NCBI RefSeq assembly: GCF_032854445.1 | Contig: NC_088302.1 | Span: 46,292,645-46,356,644, forward strand | DNA from: Liolophura sinensis | Taxonomy: Eukaryota > Mollusca > Polyplacophora > Chitonida > Chitonidae | Length of the DNA stretch: 64,000 bases | Direction of reading: 5' to 3' | Part shown: positions 12,501-27,500 of the stretch, piece after piece | How the letters are laid out: each line of letters begins with the position of its first letter | How positions within the stretch are numbered: position 1 is the stretch's first letter | Notes under the pieces: model-generated | Database searches by the model: none | Seen by the model: the letters and a program-made list of their open reading frames with translations, nothing else | What the model was told of the DNA's origin: nothing | Program-made: the position numbers and the translations under genes

Positions 12501-15500
12501 GCGGCTGAAGTGTCAGGGGCTGGCTCAGTAGCGACAGACTTTACAGGGACAAACCGCCATAATGTAGTTCTCTGCCTAAGAAAAGAAATATTATATTTGA
12601 AGGGTATAAAAAGGCATTTCTAAACTGGGTTATGAAGCTAGGTTTGGCTCGTGTTTGATTATGGCCCCATCTGTAAATCAGTGGAAGTTAACTATATAAT
12701 GAGATGGTGGGAAATGGATGTGTTGAAGAATGATGAATAAATCTATAAAGAAATTCATGTTTGCAGACATGATATGAAAAAGAGTGAGTCAACACTGATA
12801 ATAACTTTGTTTTATGGATGTCCTTCTTAGGCCTCTGTAAAGGGGAAAGCCTGTGTGTGTTTCAGGTTGTTTATTTCAGCCAGATATCTTGCAGTGCCCT
12901 GTGAGGCTTTGGCACGCCAATATCTCATCTGTCAATTAAGGCCTGAGCGTTTGCAAATTGTTTGCCCTTAATATTGTATTCTCCTGTTGTTTGGCCTTAT
13001 TATGCCAACACATTATAAGAAATACAGGCATCTTGATTTGCCAATTAGTGTAGAGATCAGGTCGCAGGCAGCTAATGTCAGCTGTAGCTGTATGAATTTT
13101 TCAAACTTTTTCAAAGTTTAACATTGTTTGTAATTTGCATATTTTGAGTAAACAAAAAGACAAAATAAGTGCAGATGAGTTTTCACAGTTTTGTCTTAAC
13201 AATCAAATATCTTTGACAAAATTGAATTGAAAGTTAATGAGCATGTTCACCATAAAATGCAACACTGTTACAAGAAGTCTTTTGGGGCATACATGTATGT
13301 GATAAATTTGGGAATTATTTTTTTTTTTACCTACTACAATTGGCCTAAGGGTGTTGCTGTTGTTATGAGTGTTGCTCATCTGTTGTGGGTTTTTTTTGTA
13401 AACACATTATCTCTTGAACCCTTCTTAGAACACACAAAGAAAAATTCTGTTCATTTTGAGTGACCTTGGCCTGTTTTGTCAGATCATTATGATAGTTAAA
13501 GCTTTGTTTTATGAGAGGCTTTTAAGCACATCATCTCTTCAATGCTTTTATCCATGTGGAAGTCTCCTCATAAATTACGTAACCTTGACCTATTTTTTTG
13601 CAAGGTAAAGTAATGACAGTTTGAGTTTCTGTTGTGCGACTGAGCCAACATGAAAAAAATCCAAAAATGAATTAATACTAAATTGAAAATTCGTCTTTTT
13701 ATTTTGCCAGGTCTTAAGGTGTTTTAGGCATTTCCTTATTTGCAAGGCTTTCCAATCATGGAAATACGTTTTAAACAGGAACAATTGTAGGCGTGACCAC
13801 ATTCCGTAACGAATTAAATGATTTTTTTTAGTTTTGTATCCTCCTTTGACTGAAAAAATTCGTTCTACGTGTTGAACAAAAATGTTATTTGATGTGGCCT
13901 AATCAGAGCCAGTATGGCCACTCTGTGGAAGTATTGGAGATAGAGACCTCAAACATGTAAATGTACTGACATCACATATATACTTGAAACTTTTGATTTA
14001 TTTTATAATAATAAATTAGGACTCCTTCTATTAAAGTATTATTTCCTTTACCCTCAGCTCTCTGCGACATTGGCTCTGCCTCTTTTAAGTATGACATGAG
14101 AAGGTTATCAGAAATCCTGTCCTTCCCCAAGGCCTGGTACCGCCGTAATCTTGCGCGCAGGATGTTCCTTGGAGATGACAGCATGACTCCAGGAGGGCCT
14201 GACGAAGGTTAGTGTGAGTTCATGTGAAGAAAGAGCACCAATCAAGGACACCCAAGCATTCTTTGTGCTGGTAATTTAGTGTCACACTTGGTGAAAGTGA
14301 GATATTCTGGTTTACCTAACTGAAGACCATAGTGGCTGGCTACACGTCAGTGGATTGCCCCCTTTCCGTGAAGTGTGTACTTTTCAGTTTGTTTATTTGG
14401 TTTGAGTGTGAAAAAATGTTTGCATTATGTGTATACGTACTCTTCCAGAAAAGAACTGCAAATATGGCGAAAGGTGCTGAGGTGAACATTAACATGTGAC
14501 TTGGTGCCATCATTACATGAGCTTGTTGCTTGTTAAAGATTACATTGCAATTTTACTGACATTACAACTTTCTCATTGTGTAACTTGTGAAAATAAAAAT
14601 TAAGATTTATTAGATGGCAATTCACCTATGCGTTACATTCTGTGAACTCTATATATATGTGGTTGTCAAAAAGTGAATGTGCTTTCCAGAAAACATATTA
14701 TAAAGTACTTACTGATTTTAACTATAAGTGTAGCGTAAAATTTTGAGTGTCTTAACACCTATAATCATGTATCGGTAACTTGCTATACACATGTACATGA
14801 TCACACTTAAGTCTCAATCTTAAGTCAGACCCCGTCTTAACTTTGCAAAACATTTGTGACTTGCTATAGGAATTTTTACATAATACTAAGAATTTTCCTA
14901 GACTTTCATGGTAGAATTGAAAATTTGCATTCATGTTTAAATCTGAGGTCAGGAGTAATGCCACAAGAGTATTAAAGTTGACACAGATCTGTAAAGACTG
15001 CTATATGAGCTTGGTTCAGAGTGTGCTGGCATGTTGCGCTCTTTGAGTGATGTGCAAGTATGTGTAACTACAATATCAACTAACTGTATGTAAGGCTATG
15101 AAGGCTCAGGACATCAGGATTGGTCATTCAATTTCTAAACATATATAAAATAATATCATGAGTACACACTGACAGTAGATGCTTTGTTTTCCCTTTGTGT
15201 TTTTCCTAGATTTGTCAACAAACATGTAATTTATTCAACCTTGGTTACTTGTATGCTGTTTCCTTTATTAGTGAATGACTTTTTAATAGCCTGTGTGTGT
15301 GTTTGTTTTAATCATTTGTATATTTTCCTACCTTCAGTTTAATTGATATTGGTTCTTAACTGTTTTGTTTGTGCATGCCTTTTGAGTTTTGTTGTGCTTT
15401 ACAGACTGGGATAGTCAGTCCTCTGGCAGCTCTTCCCTAGGTCCTGATTTTAAAGTGGATGGGCTGTTCCCAAAAGCTTACACTTCCCCAGCGTTAAATG

Positions 15501-18500
15501 TTTCCCTGTCAGAGGATACCAAGGTCGTCCACCCTCGGACCCACCACAGACGCGTTTCATCTACCGACAAAATTAAAATACAAGTCAGCCCTGAACTTGA
15601 TAAAGAAATAGCTTGGTTTCGTTCCAAAGGTAGATTGTTACTATTTAATATAAGCAAACTTGCACATGTATTATAACCTTTGTGACAAAGGTGTATTATT
15701 TAAAACTTGTCTTGTTCATGTTTATACAAATGAACTCATATACTATTAAGTGTTTATGTAACTATTAACCGCATGCCACACCAAACTGACAAAGGCTGAT
15801 ACATTGTATGTTGCAATATGCAGTAATAATCGGTTTTAGTCATTCCATTTGTTAATTATTTCTTACAAGTCTACTATTTCTGCTGTAAGTTACATGTTTT
15901 TCTGTTTGTAATGATAACATAGTACTTGTTTTGGCTAGGCTGTCAATAAATCGTGTTGTCTGGATTATGGATTCAAATCCAGCTTCTGCTAGCTCAGTCA
16001 AGTTATTAACATCTACTCATTTGTAAGGAATTTTGTTAAGGTGTAGTTTTCATCTAGCTCTTCCAGGTTTACTCCAGCCATGCAGTGTGTAGTATACTTA
16101 CATGGGGTACAATGCCATACTAACCAAATAAATAAATATTTTGATAATATCTAGAAAATTTTAGTATTAAATTCTTCTCAAAGTTAATGAATCAAGCTGA
16201 TCAACATACAGTTTCATGTATTTTAATATTTCACCTTAATTGTAGCATGTAAAAAGTACATTCAAAAACATGCAAAAGCCTTAAAATGATACTTTTCATG
16301 CTAAGTTTCAGTTTTCTGATAAGAAATTAATCAAACTACACAAAAAACTCTTACATGCGTATGTGTGTCTCAGGTGAATGAATCATTCAGAATCAAGCAG
16401 AGGTGTCATTGAAATGTGGAAAATTTGGGTGAATGCAATATCTTACAGTGTATATGTTGGTTACAGTGTGGCCTCCATCGTACTCTGTCTCCTGTATCTG
16501 ATGTTGATATTCCTCTCTTACCTTGGTATGATCTTGTACAGGTAACTCAGCTCCACAGTCTCCCACGGACACTTCCCTAATGGAAGTCTTCAGCCCTCTT
16601 CCTAAACCAGCCACAACTCAGAAGCGGCGTGGGAGCGTCAAGTCACCAGAAATGCAGCGACAACGCTGCAGTCAACAGCAGATTGCAGCCAAGTCCTGCA
16701 CCTCTTGGGAGACACTGGTGTTGTTTGCTGTCAACTTATCACGACTAGATGTCAATGTCAACATGAGCAACGTCATGGGAAACACAGTGTAAGTGTGAAC
16801 ATGAGCAACATCATTGATTTATTTATTTATTTGATTGGTGTTTTACCCCGTACTCAAGAATATTTCACTTATACGACGGGGGCCAGCATTATGGTGGGTA
16901 GAAAACAAGCAAAGTCAGGAGAAAAACCACGATCATCCACAGGTTGCTGAAAGACCTTCCCGTGTACAGCCGGAGAGGAAGCCAGCATAAGCTGGACAGC
17001 ATAAACACAGTATAAATGTGAACATTAGCAATGTTATGGCAAACAGTGTGAACAACGGCAATTCCAAGGAAACACAGTATAAGTGTGAACATTGGCATTG
17101 TCATAGGAAACACAGTGTAAGTGTGAACATTGGCAGTGTAATGGGAAACACAGTGTAAGTGTGAACATTGGCATTGTCATAGGAAACACAGTGTAAGTGT
17201 GAACATTGGCAGTGTAATGGGAAACTCTGTGTAAGTGTGGACATAAGCAACATCATGGGAAACACAGTATAAGTGTGAACATTGGCAACTTCATGGGAAA
17301 CTCCTTGGAAGTGTGAACATTAGCAATGTAATGGAAAACACATCGTAAGTGTAAACATTAGCAATATCATGGGAAACATACTATAAATGTGAACATTGGC
17401 AATGTAACGGAAAACACAGTGTAAGTGTGAAAATGAGCATCATGGGGAAAAATAGCGCAACTTAGAACATTAGGAATCCATGACAAAGCCCCGGCAGAGG
17501 AAAAACCCTGGCAGACAAAAGCCCTGTTGTCTTATTTAATCGACAAAACATATTCGACAGATGAACAAACATGATGTTAAATATTTGTAGACGGGAATTG
17601 ATATAGTGTGACTTTGTCACTCGGGTTCATCATCTTTCCTCCCATAGACGTTGCACAGGTATGTTTTCAAAACAGCATCGCCAAATATGGCTGTCTCTGA
17701 TGTCTCTAATATTATTATTTAATGCTGTTCGTCTACCCCCTCCCCACCCCACCGCCCCCCAAAAGAAGAACTCCCAGAAAAAGAGATTAGGTGGGAGATT
17801 ATTTTTTTTAAGCAAGCAAGAAATAAAAAAAGAAAAAGGCCTTTTTTTCAGGCCTGCTTAAAAAAAAAAGAACTGATGGCAATAGTGGAAAAAATAAAAT
17901 AAACGAACAGTTAAAAAAAAGAAAACCACCACGTCCTTTTACGGCTCGGTATATAATAATTCACTAGAACAATTTTATATTTAGATACTCTTAAAAAGAA
18001 TAACAAAAAATTATATATTTTTATAGGTTAGTGTGTGTGGTTTTTTTTTCTGTTTTTTTATTCCCTACATGGATGTATATCATAAATAAAATGAATCAGT
18101 GATCGTAACGCTAAATCAGAAGTATTTTAAATTATAATTCATATATTACTCTCCAAAATATGGCTGCATGTTTTTGAACGTCTACACTTTGAAAGATCGA
18201 AACAGGCATGTTTTGATTCTTTTGTTTTCTGAGGTTAAAACCATCACTGCTACAAGTATTTTGAATTAACCATTTTCTTTAGAGGTGTTAGGCTATAGCA
18301 TGTAAATTATATTTCAGAGATAAGAACGATTGACATAAAAAGATATAACATTTGCGTTCTTAGAAAAGGAGGAAAAATGTCTAACTCAAGCTGCAATACA
18401 GCAATTGCTTACCATACTTAAATACTTTTTTAGTTTGCAGATACACCTGGAATGAAGGTTGAACATTCTGCCCCGCAGAGAGATATATAGCTCTTTCTGA

Positions 18501-21500
18501 TGTCAAAAACGGTTAGAATAATAGAGATTGCATGAGTAAGAAAGGGTTGTATTGATTGCAAACATGTATTGATGTAGAATGTGTCAAGTTTTCTTAAACA
18601 AGCAAACAACTTATGCCGGGGGTTTTGTCCGCAGGGTTTTTGTTCGTCCCCCAAACATTAGCAGTGTAATGGGAATCACAGCGCTAGTCAAATGTGAACA
18701 TGAGCAACATCATCAGTTCATATTTTGATACCATGTAAGTGTTAATGTTTTCGTTTGCTTTTTTCATAGGTGGTCCACCAAAGACTTACAATGTCAAGGG
18801 AGGTTATCCATTGACAGCACTGGCCACAGAAATATGAAAATCACAGCTGGACTGGGAGGATCAAACCTTGATTCCAAGGGAGGGATAATTGGTGGTGCCA
18901 TTGATCTCCAGGAGCTCAATGCCTTCTGTATGTTGTCTCTGAGTATCTGCCCTCCAAACTGGTTGGACCAGGGAAAATTTATTTGTTTTTTTAATGTGAT
19001 ACCACTTGGAGTTATTGTACCCATCTACTTTTGCTTGTCCATTCCCAATATTGCACTGTTATGTATTTTGTGGTTCTCGTGTTGGGTATGGAAGTTCTGA
19101 AAACTGGGGACTTACGTGTTTGAACGCTTACATGTTTGTGGCATTCTGTTCTTTTTTTTTCTTTTAATCTCTTTCCATACGTGAGAAGGTCAGCCAGCAA
19201 TCTGCAGATGATCGTAGGTTTTCCCTTGGGTTTGCCCAGTTTCCTCCTGCTCTAAGTCTGGTATTCTTGACATTCTGTTTTCCTTTTATGCTTTATTTCA
19301 AAGTGTATGTTTTTTAAACATCTTCGCGAAAAGCAGTCTATTAACGTTCATCCCGTGATCTCCAGTGACCAGGAGGAACATAAAGCATATAAGGATAATA
19401 ACATCGTTACTTAATAATTAATGTCTCTCATTGTCTCTCATTCCCCAAGCCACCTGCCTTCAAAGCAGAAGAAGGTGTTCTCAAACTGCATGAAAGAGAC
19501 ACATTCACTAAATTGTGTCTAGGTATTGTTTGTAACCTAGGTCATTGTAAAAAGAATTTGACCCCAGGAGATAAAAGTGGGAACAACTAAGGAGTGTTAT
19601 GATAAGATAAACATTTCACAAATTAAACTTCTTGAAGTATAAAAACATGTCAAACTTTTCAAAGTTTGAAGAAAAAAATGTAGAAAATAGAATTATAATT
19701 ATGGAATTGTCTCCACTATAGTAACATCCTAGGTTTGCCGTGTGATTATATGTGTGTTACATTCAGTATTGATGAAGATCTCAATATATCTGTTGTCTCT
19801 CATGACTGCTTGTGTGATATTGCAGTCCATGTGAGTGAGGACCCCAGCATTGGTAAGGAGCCGGACCATCTGGCTGGGATCTCCTTGTTTGCCCTGGAGG
19901 CTAAGTTAGACTATATGGGCTCCAGTGTGCTGATGATGAGGGGTAACTCCCTGGAGATGAAGTGTAAAGATGAGTGGAAGAGGGAGCTGAGACAGGACGT
20001 GGACAAACCATTGGCCACACAGAGGTATGTTCTCTCACTCCCCCTCCTCAGTCTGTCTGGCCTCTCCCCGAGGGTACTATTACTCTATCATTTCACCTTG
20101 TGTGGTTGCAGGTGAAATTGGATTACTGCAGACAGAAATTTGTCAATGATTGGCTCCATCATCTGCGATGTCAGACACTACTGGGCATTTGTGGCTGGTT
20201 GAGTAGCAGAAAGTTCACTTAATGGTCTGAGCCCAGTTTCAAAGCCCAGATAGTTTCAAAGCCCAGAAGTGGATAAAAAGAAGAAAACCTGGACTAATGG
20301 AATTAACTTGTCTTGGTGAAAACCATGTATTAAATTTCACTTCACAATCCCTGTTTTGTGAAATAGTGTAAACATAATAAGAACAGACATAATTTGTCAA
20401 AAAGGGACTAAATGACCATTTTTTGCTTTATGACAATTGAATTAATTGTCCCCTGGAAACAATGAGAGCCACATCATGAAACGGGTACATCTGTCACCAA
20501 TAGGAGAAGGAATTCTTGCTGGACTGTTGCATTTGACAAATTGTCTGGATGCCTGGATTTTGTCTTCTCTACAATTACATGTACCTTATACATGTAATCG
20601 TGACATGCCACCAATCTTCATGATTGAATCTGTATTTCTTTACACAGACCAGCCATTATATTTGTCCACGCTGACATGTCCTGGGACAAGTTCCACATCA
20701 TGATATCCCGTTCCACCACTCCAGATTTGCTCAAGATGTACTCCAAGCTGGAGGAGTTCTTGTCTCTTCAGTTCGCCAGCAGTAAACGAGTGCTCTCTGC
20801 TTTTGGACCCATCACAGCACACAGCAAACCCAAGCCCATGGCGAAGAGAAAGCTCTCCATGGACTGTAAGTATGTCGAGAGCCTGTCAAACACACCTGGG
20901 GCTAGAGTACACTTAGTCTCACATTTGCATCTCACCCATGCGTTTGCTGTGAGTTCAAGTTCAGCTCATGCTGGCTTTCTCTCTGTCCGTACGCGGGAAG
21001 GTTTTCCACCAACCTAGAGATGGTTGTTGGTTCCCCCCCGGGCTCTGTCAGGTTTTCTCCCATCATAATGCTGGCTGCCGTGGTATAAGTAAAATATTTT
21101 TCAGTACACCAATCAGGTAAATAAATAAATCAACAGTCTGACATTTAGCTACATGTACTTGTTGAAACACCCATTGTTTGGTAGCTCGTGGCCTGACTGT
21201 GTTTGAGATTTCTCAGTGGCCATTGGCTCAAATTGTTGACTTACATGTAAGTTTAAATTAAACTCTTCAGTATTATTCATGCATATAGTTTACAGCCCAA
21301 GAAGTTCAAACATAAAACCGTCTATATAGAGGGTCCAAAATGAAGCGTATAATTCATATTTTAAATTTTGACTTTTTGGAATTCTCGTGATAGGCACCTT
21401 GGGTACATGTATGACATCGCCATTGAAAATTTGAGTAATTGACTGAGTAAGAAAGTCATGAAGCATTTATCACATTAACCCTGCCAGTTTACTGCATTTT

Positions 21501-24500
21501 ACATTGTACTCATCATCCAGTGTGTAGACAGTTCAACAAAAACTCCAGCCATAAACTACATAATCAGACTTCCCAACAAGTACAAAAAAATTACAAAGGA
21601 GAGGTAAAAAAATTCCAAAAAAATAACCCTGCCAGTTAACAGCATTTTACATTGTACTTATCATCCAGTGTTTAGACAGTTCAACAAAAACTCCAGCCAT
21701 AAACTACATAATCAGACTTCCCAACAAGTACAAAAAAATTACAAAGGAGAGGTAAAAAAATTCCAAAAAAATAACCCTGCCAGTTAACTGCATTTTACAT
21801 TGTACTCATCATCCAGTGTTTAGACTTGAAACACTTGAAACGGCGAATAATATCCCATTAAGTAGAAGTGTAATTTCAAATCACAGCCATTAAATACATC
21901 AGACTAAAATGTCTTCCTGATTGATTTTTAAAACCTGACCTGATTTAATTTACATGCAGGAGACAAATAGTTATGAATAGATGTATGTTGTGTATATTTA
22001 ATTACTTACTTATCCAACGGTGGCTGGCGTTATGGTGGGGAAGCTGGGCAGAGCTGAGAGGATCCCATGACCATCAGCAGGTTGCTGGCAGACCTTCCTA
22101 TGTATGAAAGAAAGTCAGCATAAAGGGGACTTGAACGGTTGTACTGGTGAAAGGCTCCTGCGTTATTGTGCTGCGCCAGCACCACTAATCACTACACCAC
22201 AGAGGCCCCAAGTTGTTTATAGCCTGTGATACAAATCTGTAGTATGTTCAGGTTACCGATACATGTACCTTACATACTTGTAATCTCTGTCCATTACACT
22301 GTATTCATTACATTTGACCTCGCATATTTATTTGTGCCTTTTGATTTGATTCAGCTGAAATGTCAGAGATGTTTCACCACCGCCACTGGCAGAAGGTCCT
22401 GGAGGTTGTGAGTGGCTGCACCTTTAAAATGCTGCCCTCTGCCCTTCCCTCTCATGGCACCATTCTCGGTGGCACCGTCACCCTCCAGGGCAACAACCTC
22501 TCCCTCGCCTGCTTTCATGGCATAAACTTCCGCTCCAAGTCCTGGGCCATTTTCAACATAGAGGAACTGAATATCTGCTTTGCCATAGAGGCACAGAAAG
22601 TCGCAGAACAAGGTGATAATGATAAAAAATTGCTTCTTCTGACAATATTTTAGTAATTTTGTAATTCTCAGGGTTTCTTCAAAAGGGTACTTTGGATAGA
22701 ATTGGTTCTCTGGATTGTAATTCTGGATTGAGGGCGGTACTAACTTACGTGTAACTCGGTTTAATAACTATACACTTTCATTGTATGCACACAAGCATGT
22801 GGTATGTAATTGGGTTAGTAAAAATCACTACACAGGGATATTACAGTACCTTACACCAACATTAAAAAAATACTTTAATATTTATCCAGTTGGAATTTTA
22901 TTAAATGGGTATTTTTTCACAGATACTTATGCAGTACCAATTTTATTTTGTGTTTTATGCGTGAACGGACTGTAAAAAATTGAAAAATGGTTAAAACTGA
23001 AAACCCATCTTTTTATTTGGTCTGATCTTCATGCTTTATGATTTTCTTGTTTTCTAGGCCTTCTGATCATGTACATATGTTTTTACTAGGAAAAATGCCA
23101 GGATAGGCCACATCTTCCAAAATTGGATGAATTTCAAGTTTTAATTTTCTTAGCTTCCTCTAACATTTAGTCTGTAAAACAACAAATGAAAATTGACCTG
23201 ATGCTAGCATGCTGAAAACCATTCACTTCAGCTGTGTGCATGATACACACATGTATGCTTAATGAGTATGTATGAGACTTACCAGTGTACATGTACTGGT
23301 CAGTCGACAGGGGTCAGGGGACTGTGTGAACTGGTCAGGAACTCTTGACACAGTGTCTTCACACCTAAATACAGCTTCAAGCACCTTCTGGCAGGAATGT
23401 ATTGACCTTATTTGGGTTGAACACCTCATAAATACAAGATATGCATATTAACAACAGTTTATTACATGTATATAGGGTGCACAAGTCCCAGGGCACATGT
23501 GTGTTTGCTTTTATTTACGTTTTCCTAGAACAGACACTGTGTTGCAACTTGGAACATTCTTTCAAACACAATTTTTCATTGCATTCTCAGAAGTCCTGAA
23601 ATTTTTTGTCACATTTATTTCCAGCATTTTTTGCATCATCTGATTCCATTAATTCATTTCTTTGTTAAAAGATCAGAAATCTATTAAGCAGAAGAATGTC
23701 TATTCCCACTGGGCCAGATCTACTTTGTATACACAACAGTTGATGATTGTTGTGATCTTCGGTGTTAAAATCATAGCTGTTAAATGTGATAACATTAGTG
23801 CGTTGATTTTTATTGTTCAAACCGATCAAAAACTATTAACCATCTTCAAATGCTTGCTTTTCATGATAGTACATAACATGGTGGGGACCTCCATGGCCTC
23901 ATGGTTAGCCTACCAATAACTCGGAAGCCTATTACCAGTGGGGTCACTGTGAGTTTGTCTGGCTCATGCTAGCTTCCTCTCTGGGCGTATATGGGAAGGT
24001 CTTTCAGCAACCTGTGGATGGCTGTGGGTTTCCCCCACCATAATGCCGGTTGTCGCTATATAAGTGAAATATTGTGGAGTACGGTGTAAAACACCTATTA
24101 AATAATACATAAATCATAACATGTTAAATTGACTCCAGTCATTGTATGACTTCCCAGAGCAAACAGGGACGCACATTGTTCAGAATCTTACCTTCCACAT
24201 TGGCCATGATGTGACTCAACACACAGCCAGCTCTTGTATGGCCTCCATCCTGAAGATGTCTCGTGGACACTACATGCCACCCCCATTCACCAACTTACAG
24301 GACTGGTTCAACTACGCATTTGCCTCAACTCATGTCAAAGGTCAGTTGTTGTTCAAACACATCTGTTTGGTTGATTTTATTTCTTAATTTGATGAGACAC
24401 ACAAGGTGTTGATTCTCTGTAAGGAACCTTTTAGATTCCATGAAAATCTAAAAGCCTTGATGGTACTATAAAGCGGTCAGTGGTATTCATTAGACCGTTT

Positions 24501-27500
24501 AGGTGGGCTTCCTCCACCCATTGTGGATGAAGGCCTGCGTTCCATGAGTGGACTTACTTGCCAGGTTCATTTATTTCTTTAGTCAGTGAATTTGGCTGCC
24601 ATCGATATGTTAAAAATTCTTAAGTTGTGGACAGTGTAACTATTAAATAACAATCAATTAGGGGATAAAAAACAGAAACAAATTTAATTTTTCAACATTT
24701 AAGCACGTTTGAATCTTTATGTTCTATGTAGAATGTCTCAAATCACAATTTAAGCCATCAGCCCAAATAAAGATCTTTACTGAGAAGCCTTCATAATGTT
24801 CTCCGTTCATGTCTACATCACTAGACCAATCAGACAGAACACTCCTGCTAGTTTTATATGAGCCTGTCTCTACACCCTGACAGTTACGGAGAATGTGTCA
24901 GCCTGCCTTCACACAGGGGGTCAATCATCTTGCCCACCACCTGGTCCTGTTCAGACAGCTGTAATGGTCAGAGATAGGACATAGTCACCATTAGCCTATA
25001 TATAACCATCATTGAGAACATACCAATTGTAGACTTTCCCATAGGTAATAGGATAATTGTCTATCGGTAAAGATGACTCAAAATAGTCTCCATCAACTGA
25101 GAGACGCAGGGCCGAGGAAGATATCTATCCTAAGTGTGGTCCGTCTATGAACTTCTTCATTAAAAACCTCTATTAAAGTATACACTTTCCATTTGTTGTG
25201 CAGACATCAGTAAATTGACACCTAAAGAGAGACATAATTCTTTTATTACCATCTAGTGCACTTGTTAATATTCTCTGTTTAATACAGGTGTAGACAATTT
25301 CCCCCAAGTGCAAAAGTACCCTACAGATAGCCCCACCCTCTCTGAGATGAAGAAGCCACGTAAAGCCCAGGAGTACAACCATGACACAGAGATCATTTTC
25401 TCCTTACCTTGTCTTCAGCTCACCCTCAAGACAGACCACTTCCAGGGGGAGAAGGAGCCAGGACCTGAGGGTACGTGCTCCAGCCCTATTAGGACATACT
25501 TACATCGAACATGTGTATAAATACATAAATTACACGCTACATATAGCTTCTTCTTGGAGAAGGAGCAATCATCGATGGTATGACAATTACAAACATGGTC
25601 AAAGTAATGATAGTGTTTATTATGTGTGAGAGGGTTGCTTGAGCAGAAAGGGTTTATTGCTGTCTGCCCTTAACCAGCTACATGTAGTTCCTACTCATGG
25701 TTATACCTGGGATTAAGATAGACATCTATCTTAATCACAGGCTTATTTTATAGGCTGAACTTGTGAAACACTTGGAAATTTTTTGTTTTCTTGTCATAAG
25801 AAAACAAAATGTAGTGATGTAAAGGTTAAACCGTGCACTACCGTGTGTTAGATGTATGTGGAACTTTTCTCTTTCTGTGTAATGGATTTTCAATTCTTCC
25901 GTTTTCTGAGGCTCATTCCGTAAGTGTGGCTGTAAATGTTACATCATTCTGAGATGAACTGGTAACCCTCTCTGCGCCAGACAATCCATCTTTTGTACAC
26001 AGTCTTCCCATTAGCACCTCAGCATCTTGAACACCTTTTGTACAGGTTTATAAAAATTGCCTCGTTACAAGCAAATTGATTTTGAGATGAGTTAATGCCT
26101 CGAGGGAAGTTGCTCTCAGCGATTGATTCTTTGATATAATGTGGTAAAACAGACCAGACCTCCTTAGGGAAAATGCTTATCACTTTGCCAGAAGAGATGA
26201 AAGGTTGGATGAAAAACATTGAGAAAGTTATGGATAACAGTATTCCCCATGCTGCTCAGCATACATGTCATAAATGAGGTTGTGCTGCACCTTTAGTGCA
26301 GATAAAATCTATCTGCTGGAAGACTATTACAAACATTTTCTGAGCTGATATAATTGAATGTTAAACTGCTATTGTTTTTTCTTAATATTATAACACTGAA
26401 ATTTTTTTTTTTTTTTGTACATTGTATTTTAAACTTTTAGTATTCCTTTCGTTTGTGTTTTGTAAAATACCTTGTTGTAGTTCTTGATGCATATGCGCAT
26501 ATGTAACACTGAGTACCAGGTAATTTGAAATATTAATTTCAGCACTTATGCAGAGGTGTTTTTATGTGAAAAAAGAAATCTCTCATAACAAAAGCTCTGT
26601 TTATTATTTATAGTTTTCATCTTTGAAAATTCCATGTACAAGTGATAATGCCTTCAGCATAGTTGGTCCACAGTTTGTTGATAACAAAATAACCCATACA
26701 GCCACCGGCCATCACATCATATACATTGACCTGGCCCTATTACCACATTCATTTTGCATTGGATCATACATGCATAAAGTTACTACATTGAGGCACATTT
26801 ATTGTGTAATATGTGCATGTACCCTAATTCCTCAGCCCATTTGCAGATGAAAGAACAACTTTCATTGCAATTTATGCACATTTTTAATTTGATTTTAGAG
26901 ACTACATTTGTCAAAATGAGCAATTCCAGGGCTTCACAAAACATATAATTCCATCAGTCTGCACAAAATTATACCTTCAGAGTATGTTGGAAAAGCACCT
27001 TGCAAACATGCGAAAAGGTTGAAGAATTACTGTACATGCCCCTGTTTCATGCTGTGGTATGAGCAGCAAATATCATACCGTCTCACCACATGGCGTCATC
27101 TACATGTAGCTGGCCCTGATATTAGGCGAACCATCACTCTTGTGCATGCAGGTTAAAGATTTGATTAGCATGTAGTGACCATCATGCTGTGTTCTTGGCT
27201 GCCTTTTTTCCTCACATGTAGCCCGTTGTAATCTACTCAAGTTTAGTAGACATGCTTAAAGGGAAATAAAACCACTTACAGATGATTGGCTTACATTGAA
27301 AACAGAGGTGCTGTGTGTAACAGGCATTCAGACTACATAGTGATTTTAGGGTGACTGCCCTTGGTTGTGTTTAGCGTGTTGTTTGGATGCCCATCTCGCG
27401 TAGCATTCCACCACATCGAATTCCATTCTAACTTTCAGTTTCTTTTATCATTAGATCATTGGATATTTCCGTTTCCTGACATGTAGGCATTCATGTATGC

